Source: Alphaproteobacteria bacterium | GTDB lineage: Bacteria > Pseudomonadota > Alphaproteobacteria > Micavibrionales > Micavibrionaceae | Direction: 5' to 3' | DNA: 12,504 nt | Assembly (NCBI GenBank): GCA_016763095.1 | Contig: JAESUK010000041.1 | Span: 1 to 12,504, forward strand | Shown here: in pieces, positions 7,096 to 12,504 of the stretch | How positions within the stretch are numbered: position 1 is the first letter of the stretch | Layout: every line of letters starts with the position of its first letter | The notes under the pieces: model-generated | What the model saw: only the letters and a program-made list of their open reading frames with translations | Databases searched by the model: none | Told to the model about the DNA's origin: nothing | Position numbers and translations under genes: made by a program

Positions 7096-7129
7096 TTTTT
7101 CGGCAGTAACGCTGTCAAAAAGTTAATAT
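7096..7129. repeat. Dispersed hairpin repeat, copy 2
   Basis: Bases 7103-7129 match 1962-1988 at 23 of 27 positions. The fold is TTTTTCGGCAGT, loop AAC, GCTGTC then AAAAA (to 7121), with the same apical stem-loop as copy 1 but a different outer stem. It lies between the convergent EAL gene (stop at 7071) and tRNA-Gly (3' end at 7168), so it may end one or both transcripts, although neither strand has the strong T run of an intrinsic terminator after the stem. Confidence 0.5.
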
Positions 7130-7167
7130 GAACAGAATTGTAGTAATGTGTGGGGATCAATATAAAA

Positions 7168-7241
7168 TGGAGCGGGTGACGGGAATCGGACCCGCGTGTT
7201 CAGCTTGGAAGGCTGACGTTCTACCATTGAACTACACCCGC
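7168..7241 (-). tRNA. trnG: tRNA-Gly(UCC)
   Basis: The 74-nt gene folds into a full cloverleaf: acceptor GCGGGTG/CACCCGC, D arm GTTC-AATGGTA-GAAC, anticodon arm TCAGC-CTTCCAA-GCTGA with anticodon TCC, T arm GCGGG-TCCGATT-CCCGT, discriminator T and encoded CCA. The T loop has C at position 55 where nearly all elongator tRNAs have T (pseudouridine in the RNA). It follows clpA on the same strand with a 51-bp gap. Confidence 0.96.
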
Positions 7242-7266
7242 AACATGTTCTAAGAAGAACAAGAGC

Positions 7267-7296
7267 TACAAAACAAAATTTCGACCATAAAGTCAA
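7267..7296 (-). promoter_or_regulatory. Weak candidate promoter for tRNA-Gly
   Basis: TTGACT (7296-7291) overlaps the last codon and the clpA stop (AAT TGA CT), and TTTGTA (7272-7267) follows after 18 bp. The -10 match is poor. The tRNA could instead be processed from clpA readthrough, as no terminator is visible between the two. Confidence 0.25.
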
Positions 7297-9626
7297 TTCT
7301 TGTTTTTAACTTTTTCTAGTTTTTTTGCCTTTTTCTTTGTTTTATTCACTTTTTTGACCTCATCAACATCATATTTGAACGTCAACGCGCCTTTTTTGAA
7401 ATCAATCAGAACCGCTCCACCCGATTTTTCAAGTTTTCCAAACAGCAATTCATTGGCCAATTCTTTCTTAATCTTTTCTTGAATTATACGCGCCAATGGA
7501 CGTGCGCCCATTGTTGGATCGTACCCTTCTTTCGCCAAATACTCACGCGCATCATCGGACAAGGTAATGATCACATTCTTCTCAGACAACAACGCTTCTA
7601 ATTGCATCACAAATTTATCAACGACTTTTGCCACCGTTCTCTGGCTCAAAGCTTTAAACGGTACAATCGCGTCCAATCTATTTCTAAACTCGGGCGAAAA
7701 TGTTCTATTGATATCATCCAGATGATCATGGTCACTGTGCTCAGCACCAAATCCCATTGGCGCGCGTGCAAAGTTTTCCGCGCCTGCATTTGTCGTCATA
7801 ATCAAGATCACATTTCTAAAATCAACGGTCTTGCCACTATTATCTGTCAACTTCCCATAATCCATAACTTGAAGAAGAATATTGTAAATATCTGGATGTG
7901 CTTTTTCAATCTCATCCAACAACAAAACACAATGCGGGTGCTGGGAAACCTTATCGGTAAATAACCCACCCTGATCAAACCCAACATATCCTGGCGGTGT
8001 CCCGATCAAACGTGCAACAGAATGTCGCTCCATATACTCAGACATATCAAAGCGTGCCAACTCAACACCAAGCGTTTTCGCCAACTGTTTACACACCTCT
8101 GTTTTCCCAACCCCCGTAGGACCAGAAAACAAGTAAGATCCAATTGGCTTTTCAGGATCACATAAACCCGCACGCGCCATCTTAATAGAGTCTGCAATAA
8201 CCTCGATTGCTTCATCCTGATCAAACACCAAAGTTTTAAGATCGCGCGTAAGGTTGGCAAGAACTTCTTTATCATCTTTGGACACTGATTGTGACGGCAT
8301 ACGTGCAATCATCGCCACGACACCTTCGATGTCTTTCTCTGTAATAATTTTTTTACGCTTATCTTCAGGAACCAACATCTGCGCGGCCCCCACTTCATCA
8401 ATAATATCTATGGCCTTATCAGGAAGCTTTCGATCACCAATATAACGATCTGATAATTCAACCGCGACACGTAATGCCTCTGGCGTATATTCAATCTTAT
8501 GGTGTTTTTCAAAATATGGCTTTAAGCCCTGTAGAATTTTGATGGTATCTTCAACACTTGGCTCTTCTACATCAATTTTTTGGAAACGACGCACCAACGC
8601 GCTATCTTTTTCAAAATAATTTCTATATTCCTTATATGTCGTTGACCCAACACAACGGATATCTCCATTGGCAAGCGCTGGCTTCAAAATATTAGATGCA
8701 TCCATCGCTCCGCCACTGGTCGCTCCAGCGCCAATAATTGTATGAATTTCATCAATGAACAATATAGAATTATCAATCTCTTGGATTTCTTTAATCACCA
8801 TTTTAAGGCGCTCTTCAAAGTCTCCCCGATAGCGCGCTCCTGCAAGCAACGCCCCCATATCAAGTGAGAATATGCGCGCCGTTTTTAAAACATCAGGCAC
8901 TTTTTCTTCAATAATTAGCTTGGCAAGCCCTTCTGCAATCGCTGTTTTCCCAACACCAGGATCACCAACATATAATGGGTTGTTCTTGGAGCGACGGCAT
9001 AAAATCTGAATGGTTCTATTAATCTCATGATCACGTCCAATCAAAGGATCAATTTTTCCAGACAACGCCTTATTATTTAAATCCACACAATACGTGGACA
9101 AAGCGCTCTTTCCTTCGCCATCGGACGATGTGCCATCAAAGCTTTCATCTTCAACCGATTGTGGCAATGTATTTACACCATCTTGTGATCCTGTGGCTTT
9201 GGCAATGCCATGTGAAATATAGTTCACCGCATCAAAACGTGTCATCTCTTGTTCTTGCAAAAAGAACACCGCATGAGATTCACGCTCAGAAAACAATGCG
9301 ACAAGAACATTTGCCCCCGTCACTTCTTCACGTCCTGCTGATTGCACATGAATGGCGGACCGCTGTAAAACACGCTGAAATGCTGTTGTTGGTTTAGACT
9401 CTTCGGTGTTTGTCCCCTCCAAATAGGTGAGCTCTGTATCTAAATAATGTGTCAATTTCTCACGAATTTCGTTTAAAGACACACCACATGAACGAAGAAC
9501 AGCCATCGCATCTTGATCTTCAGTCAGGGCAAGTAACAAATGTTCCAATGTTGCAAATTCATGCTTACGTGTAGCCGCAGACGACAACGCACGATGCAGT
9601 GTTTGTTCCAAATTACGTGAGAGCAT
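7293..9626 (-). CDS. clpA: ATP-dependent Clp protease ATP-binding subunit ClpA
   Basis: ClpA is the AAA+ unfoldase that feeds substrates to ClpP. The 777-residue product has a double Clp_N domain (1-145), AAA1 with Walker A GDPGVGKT (221-228) and Walker B ILFIDE (288-293), and AAA2 with Walker A GPTGVGKT (502-509), Walker B LLLDE (568-572) and sensor-2 GARP (707-710). There is no ClpB-type middle domain. The ClpP-docking loop reads MGF (624-626) in place of the usual IGL/IGF. The C-terminus (755-777) is a lysine-rich tail. The start MLSRNLEQTLHRAL is chosen because AAGGAG lies seven bases before it and the conserved Clp_N begins there; a 36-residue upstream extension would overlap clpS out of frame. 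It lies four bases after clpS, so the two form an operon with translational coupling. Confidence 0.97.
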   Translation of the reverse strand: MLSRNLEQTLHRALSSAATRKHEFATLEHLLLALTEDQDAMAVLRSCGVSLNEIREKLTHYLDTELTYLEGTNTEESKPTTAFQRVLQRSAIHVQSAGREEVTGANVLVALFSERESHAVFFLQEQEMTRFDAVNYISHGIAKATGSQDGVNTLPQSVEDESFDGTSSDGEGKSALSTYCVDLNNKALSGKIDPLIGRDHEINRTIQILCRRSKNNPLYVGDPGVGKTAIAEGLAKLIIEEKVPDVLKTARIFSLDMGALLAGARYRGDFEERLKMVIKEIQEIDNSILFIDEIHTIIGAGATSGGAMDASNILKPALANGDIRCVGSTTYKEYRNYFEKDSALVRRFQKIDVEEPSVEDTIKILQGLKPYFEKHHKIEYTPEALRVAVELSDRYIGDRKLPDKAIDIIDEVGAAQMLVPEDKRKKIITEKDIEGVVAMIARMPSQSVSKDDKEVLANLTRDLKTLVFDQDEAIEVIADSIKMARAGLCDPEKPIGSYLFSGPTGVGKTEVCKQLAKTLGVELARFDMSEYMERHSVARLIGTPPGYVGFDQGGLFTDKVSQHPHCVLLLDEIEKAHPDIYNILLQVMDYGKLTDNSGKTVDFRNVILIMTTNAGAENFARAPMGFGAEHSDHDHLDDINRTFSPEFRNRLDAIVPFKALSQRTVAKVVDKFVMQLEALLSEKNVIITLSDDAREYLAKEGYDPTMGARPLARIIQEKIKKELANELLFGKLEKSGGAVLIDFKKGALTFKYDVDEVKKVNKTKKKAKKLEKVKNKN

Positions 9627-9630
9627 AGAA

Positions 9631-10053
9631 CTACTCCTTTTCCATGATACATTGAAGAGGTTGCTCATTGGCACGAGCAAAATCCATGATTTGAACCACC
9701 TTGGTTTCGGCAATCTCGAAGGTAAAGATACCACAAATGCCTACACCCCGTCGATGCACATGCATCATAATATCGGTAGCTTCCTGCTTATTCTTACTAA
9801 AAAACCTTTCTAAAATATGAATAACGAACTCCATAGGCGTATAATCATCATTTAAAAGAAGGACTTTGTACAAGTCGGGCTTTTTCGTTTTAGGGCGTGT
9901 TTTCAACAAGATATTGGTTTCATCCTCACCAAATCCATCACCGTTATCTCCACCATCAAAACGCTCATCATCTCCATCGGATAAAACCCAATGCATCGCA
10001 TTTTCAAAATCTATTTTTTCATCTCTATAATTCATCCAATCAATATAGAGCAT
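9631..10053 (-). CDS. clpS: ATP-dependent Clp protease adaptor ClpS
   Basis: ClpS binds N-degron substrates and delivers them to ClpA. The conserved core covers about residues 50-140: KKPDLYKVLLLNDDYTPMEF, with N68, D69 and D70 of the amino-terminus pocket, and H100 in MHVHRRG, ending in PLQCIMEKE as in alphaproteobacterial homologues. Before the core is a variable acidic Gly/Asp-rich stretch (about 26-45). The start is uncertain. ATG 10053 is given because it overlaps the stop of an upstream leader ORF (TGATG) and has GGGA nearby; a GTG directly before it (10056) and internal ATGs at 10035 and 9996 are alternatives, the last giving 121 residues, closer to the usual size. It is the first main gene of the clpS-clpA operon. 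Confidence 0.93.
   Translation of the reverse strand: MLYIDWMNYRDEKIDFENAMHWVLSDGDDERFDGGDNGDGFGEDETNILLKTRPKTKKPDLYKVLLLNDDYTPMEFVIHILERFFSKNKQEATDIMMHVHRRGVGICGIFTFEIAETKVVQIMDFARANEQPLQCIMEKE
9634..9639 (-). promoter_or_regulatory. clpA Shine-Dalgarno inside clpS
   Basis: AAGGAG forms the last two sense codons of clpS (AAG GAG before TAG), seven bases ahead of the clpA ATG at 9626. It settles the clpA start and shows that ClpA translation begins where ClpS translation ends. Confidence 0.85.
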
Positions 10054-10091
10054 CACATCCCAATGTTTAAGAGCGAACTACAAAAATACAT
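10053..10091 (-). CDS. 12-codon leader ORF coupled to clpS
   Basis: The ORF reads MYFCSSLLNIGM and ends with TGA whose A is the A of the clpS ATG (TGATG). It has the strongest ribosome-binding site of the region, AGGAGG nine bases before its ATG, whereas clpS itself has only a weak one. This arrangement suggests that ribosomes load at the leader and re-initiate on clpS. Alternatively the leader is an accidental by-product of a shifted clpS start or an old frameshift. Confidence 0.45.
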   Translation of the reverse strand: MYFCSSLLNIGM

Positions 10092-10100
10092 ATTAATTTT

Positions 10101-10106
10101 CCTCCT
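10101..10106 (-). promoter_or_regulatory. Strong Shine-Dalgarno for the clpS leader ORF
   Basis: AGGAGG in the sequence AAGAGGAGG precedes the ATG at 10091 by nine AT-rich bases. It lies 47 bases from the clpS ATG, too far to serve that start directly. No clear promoter is visible upstream; weak hexamers TTTATG and TAGATT (10150-10145, 10126-10121) are one possibility. Confidence 0.6.
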
Positions 10107-10170
10107 CTTGAATAAAAAACAATCTATGCAAAACTAAACACACACATAAACAACGAAAAAACCGTTCCCC

Positions 10171-10725
10171 ATGCGCCCTTACAACCTCTCAACAACGAAA
10201 ATCATACTTTGGGGCGTCGCTCTCGGATTCCTTGCCAACCTTCCCTTTTATAGCTGGATTTTCAACAAGCATTGGGACTGGGTAACGGGTTTCCCCCTTG
10301 GTTGGATCGGCATGGGCATGGTTTATATGGCAACTTTTTTCCATGAAATCGGGCATACCATATTCATGTGGTTTTATGGCTACCCAACAATACCCACTTT
10401 TGATTTTGAACATGGTGGCGGGATGGCATGGGCATTTTCTGGACAACAACTCCCAATTCTTCTTATGGTTTGGGGTGCGATGGCATACGGATTTTGGAAG
10501 CTACGTGGACATAAAACCCCCCAAACGGGCATTGTTTTACTGGCGCTCCTAAATATCACCCTCGCTTTTAACGATCATCACGCCATCGTGTTTGACTTTA
10601 TGGGGCCAGCGTTCGAATGCATGGTCGCCGCCTTCTTTCTATACCGCGCCTTATTCGATCTTGCCCCCCGCGGAGATTTAGAACGATTTCTCAACGCCTT
10701 CTTTGGGTTTGGAATAATTTTTTAA
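10171..10725 (+). CDS. Membrane metalloprotease-like protein, N-terminal part ended by premature TAA
   Basis: The 184-residue product is strongly hydrophobic, with about five predicted membrane segments starting near residues 10-30. It contains HEIGHTIFMWFYGYPTIPTF (residues 58-77), an HExxH zinc-binding motif inside a membrane helix as in M50-like site-2-type proteases, then a GGG turn. A second conserved-looking block, HHAIVFDFMGPAFE (136-149), could supply the third metal ligand (inference). No Shine-Dalgarno is evident before the ATG. It is divergent from clpS. The coding pattern does not end at the TAA but continues in the same frame to 10962, so as written the protein lacks its C-terminal part including one membrane helix. 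Confidence 0.7.
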   Translation: MRPYNLSTTKIILWGVALGFLANLPFYSWIFNKHWDWVTGFPLGWIGMGMVYMATFFHEIGHTIFMWFYGYPTIPTFDFEHGGGMAWAFSGQQLPILLMVWGAMAYGFWKLRGHKTPQTGIVLLALLNITLAFNDHHAIVFDFMGPAFECMVAAFFLYRALFDLAPRGDLERFLNAFFGFGIIF

Positions 10726-10962
10726 GTTTTTGTAAACGCTTACGGACTTCTCAAAAGCGAGGCCTTCCGCCTCGTTTACTACCAACAAAAAGGCTCTCAT
10801 GGCTTTGGAGATTTCGACAAGATTGCCGACAGAATATCTTTCTTAAACTTTGATGGTGTGGTGGCGATATGGATTCTTGTAAATATCGCCTGTTTGGTTG
10901 TTCCTTTTGTACTCTTCATCACACATTCAAAAAACTCTGATGAACCAATAGACTCACGCTGA
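10171..10962 (+). pseudogene. Full-length HEIGH-motif membrane protein gene interrupted by an in-frame TAA
   Basis: Beyond the TAA (10723-10725) the same frame stays open for 78 codons to a TGA at 10960-10962. It reads as a natural continuation: VFVNAYGLLKSEAF, then QQKGSHGFGDFDKIADRI, then a hydrophobic helix VVAIWILVNIACLVVPFVLF and a short charged tail. Only one codon separates an otherwise intact 263-position reading frame, so the change is recent, is a sequence error, or is tolerated by readthrough. TAA is a normal stop elsewhere here (EAL and carboxypeptidase genes), so code reassignment is excluded. Confidence 0.7.
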
Positions 10963-10976
10963 GATTAAGGATACAC

Positions 10977-11006
10977 TGGTCATAACAACACGCTATATGG
11001 TATCAT
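10977..11006 (+). promoter_or_regulatory. Candidate promoter of the carboxypeptidase gene
   Basis: TGGTCA (10977-10982, four of six to consensus) and TATCAT (11001-11006, five of six) are spaced by 18 bp. The predicted start near 11013 leaves a leader of about 40 bases before the ATG at 11053. Confidence 0.35.
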
Positions 11007-11052
11007 AGTCTAAGGACTGAGATGCCCACACCACGCACTACAATTATAAAAC

Positions 11053-12471
11053 ATGAAAAAGAGCGCGCAAACGATGTATAGAAAAAACATACTATCATTG
11101 ATACTATTTTCCATTCTTACTTTGGGACTATCATCCCAAGCGTTTGCGAACAAAAAATATGCCTCAATTGTAATGGATGCGGACACAGGCGTAATTCTCT
11201 CTCAAAGTCGCGCTGACAAAAAACTTCATCCTGCTTCACTAACAAAAATTATGACCCTTGTGATGGTCTTCGATGCCCTTGAAACGGGCAAGATTGGACT
11301 GCGCGATCGTGTGCGTATCTCATCTCGTGCCGCCTCTATGGTACCAAGTAAACTTGACCTTCCCGCGGGATCATCAATTCGTGTTCAGGATGCTATTTAT
11401 GCACTTGTTACAAAATCTGCCAATGATGTGGCAGTGGCCCTTGCTGAACATATTGGTGGCTCAGAACGAAACTTTGCGCGTCTCATGACAACCAAAGCTC
11501 GCGAAATTGGCATGAAAAACTCATATTTTGTAAATGCCTCTGGTCTTCACGACAGACGCCAAATTAGTACAGCGCGCGACATGGCAAAACTTGGACGTTA
11601 CTCTGTTTACCGCTATCCAAAATACTATAAGTACTTTTCATTGGCAACATTCAAATATCGCGGGAAAACATACAAAAACCACAACAAGCTTTTGGGCACA
11701 TATAACGGCGTAGACGGTATTAAAACTGGCTATGTGAATGCATCAGGATTTAACCTTGTGGCATCTGCAGAACGTAACGGTCGTCGCATTATCGGGGTTG
11801 TCTTCGGTGGAAAATCATCAAAACGCAGGAACGATCACATGGTCGTATTGCTCGACAGAGGCTTCTCTAAAGTTGGGCGCCTTCGTATAGCTCAAAAATC
11901 TGTGCCAAAACCAATGATGAAGCCAAACCAATACCCAGTACAACAAGTGGCATCTATCTCAACATCTAAGAAGATGAAAACACTTAAAGTTACACCTATA
12001 AGCTTTGAACAAGGAGATATTGATCCCAAAACAAGCTCACGTTTTGATACGGGCTTTATGGCACTCAAAGCGCACAAACAATTTTTGAGCAACCGCTATA
12101 ATACAACCAAATCATTAGGAACACTTAAAGCCGTTCAGAAAAAAACAGCACCACAAAAACAGATTATGGTGTCAAAAACACCTGACACGCAACCATTTGG
12201 TACACAAATTAGCCCTGAAAACATATGGAGTGTTCAAATTGGAGCCTTCAACAGCCACATTGCAACAGAAACAGCCGTAAGAACAGCCAAACGTCTTCTT
12301 CCTGAATCCCTAAGATATGCACAAAACACCATATCACCTTTGATCGGTTCTGGATCACAACGTATCTACAGAGCGCGCCTCACAGGGTACTCCAAAACAG
12401 ATGCCGAAAAAGTCTGCACATACTTCCAACAATGCATGCTCATATCTCCTTCCGCACAATCTGTGCGATAA
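11053..12471 (+). CDS. D-alanyl-D-alanine carboxypeptidase (S11 family) with C-terminal SPOR domain
   Basis: A 472-residue periplasmic low-molecular-weight penicillin-binding protein that removes the terminal D-Ala from peptidoglycan pentapeptides. A signal peptide covers about residues 1-32 with cleavage after AFA. The three active-site motifs are intact: SLTK (62-65, nucleophile Ser62), SAN (122-124) and KTG (224-226). After the catalytic domain (to about 280) comes a low-complexity Lys/Thr/Pro linker (281-388), then a SPOR domain (391-468, starting WSVQIGAF) expected to bind denuded glycan at the division site. Cys455 and Cys461 may pair. There is no C-terminal amphipathic membrane anchor of the DacA type. 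ATG 11053 lacks a good Shine-Dalgarno; ATG at codon 8 (11074), with AAGAG ten bases ahead, gives a shorter and equally good signal peptide and may be the true start. Confidence 0.95.
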   Translation: MKKSAQTMYRKNILSLILFSILTLGLSSQAFANKKYASIVMDADTGVILSQSRADKKLHPASLTKIMTLVMVFDALETGKIGLRDRVRISSRAASMVPSKLDLPAGSSIRVQDAIYALVTKSANDVAVALAEHIGGSERNFARLMTTKAREIGMKNSYFVNASGLHDRRQISTARDMAKLGRYSVYRYPKYYKYFSLATFKYRGKTYKNHNKLLGTYNGVDGIKTGYVNASGFNLVASAERNGRRIIGVVFGGKSSKRRNDHMVVLLDRGFSKVGRLRIAQKSVPKPMMKPNQYPVQQVASISTSKKMKTLKVTPISFEQGDIDPKTSSRFDTGFMALKAHKQFLSNRYNTTKSLGTLKAVQKKTAPQKQIMVSKTPDTQPFGTQISPENIWSVQIGAFNSHIATETAVRTAKRLLPESLRYAQNTISPLIGSGSQRIYRARLTGYSKTDAEKVCTYFQQCMLISPSAQSVR

Positions 12472-12495
12472 AGGTTAAAAGGGACAGCATTGAAA

Positions 12496-12504
12496 ATGGC
12501 AAAA
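12496..12504 (+). CDS. First codons of a downstream gene
   Basis: ATG GCA AAA ends the window, 24 bases after the carboxypeptidase stop and preceded by AAAAGGGACAGC, which contains an AGGG ribosome site. An in-frame TTG two codons earlier (12490) has better spacing to it. Thymidylate kinase genes often follow this carboxypeptidase in Alphaproteobacteria and often start with Met-Ala, but three codons cannot identify it. Confidence 0.35.

Noticed and set aside
6558..7160. 200-codon minus-strand frame antisense to the EAL domain
   Set aside because: It runs opposite a clearly conserved EAL domain and its product shows no recognisable domain.
7168..7241. tRNA-Gly as an integration site of a mobile element
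   Set aside because: No integrase gene and no second copy of the tRNA 3' end was seen in the window.
9627..9734. 36-codon N-terminal extension of clpA
   Set aside because: It is out of frame with clpS, which is well conserved there, and the ATG at 9626 has an ideal Shine-Dalgarno and the canonical Clp_N start.
10718..10725. Programmed frameshift at the T6-A run before the TAA of the membrane protein gene
   Set aside because: The downstream coding sequence is in the same frame as the upstream part, so a frameshift would not restore it; only a substitution or readthrough would.
10758..10774. Hairpin CGAGGC-5-GCCTCG as a terminator or readthrough element after the TAA
   Set aside because: It lies within sequence coding for SEAFRLV, is not followed by a proper T run, and TAA is a poor readthrough codon; chance cannot be excluded.

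Overview
The window looks like chromosomal DNA from an AT-rich member of the Alphaproteobacteria. The evidence is the clpS-clpA pair whose ClpS has the typical alphaproteobacterial form (acidic N-terminal tail, then a core ending in MEKE), a nearby D-alanyl-D-alanine carboxypeptidase with a C-terminal SPOR domain, a VCA0849-type RTX protein, and a tRNA-Gly with encoded CCA. The assignment to class is inference; no rRNA or phylogenetic marker allows a finer placement.

Left part (1-1769, all minus strand): an apparent electrophile/redox-response unit. A TetR-family repressor gene with an unusual cysteine cluster (1063-1641) is followed after one base by a DUF952 gene (702-1061) and then by a beta-class-like glutathione S-transferase (1-623, cut by the window edge). 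The same operator-like word lies in the spacer of the tetR promoter and of a second promoter in front of gst. The tetR promoter sits so close to the ATG that the message is probably leaderless. A perfect 16-bp inverted repeat upstream carries the same half-site and may be a terminator, an operator or both.

Middle part (1770-7130): a small hairpin-rich intergenic region with a doubtful 24-codon ORF, then a 1063-residue secreted RTX protein (minus strand) containing two paralogous LamG-like domains set between calcium-binding repeat blocks. It is divergent from a PAS/degenerate-GGDEF/EAL protein (plus strand) that keeps the residues expected of an active cyclic-di-GMP phosphodiesterase. A 27-nt repeat (23 of 27 identical) that folds into a hairpin appears after the RTX gene and again between the EAL gene and the tRNA.

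Right part: tRNA-Gly(UCC), clpA and clpS (all minus strand; transcription order clpS, clpA, tRNA). clpS is preceded by a 12-codon leader ORF with a strong Shine-Dalgarno sequence whose stop overlaps the clpS start (TGATG). On the plus strand follow a HEIGH-motif membrane protein gene interrupted by one in-frame TAA, a penicillin-binding carboxypeptidase with SPOR domain, and the first codons of another gene at the right edge.

The most interesting observations are the single-codon interruption of the membrane metalloprotease-like gene, the coupled leader peptide in front of clpS, the repeated hairpin with compensatory stem changes, and the compact tetR/gst operator arrangement. I do not see a CRISPR array, insertion sequence, phage genes or a clear defence island.
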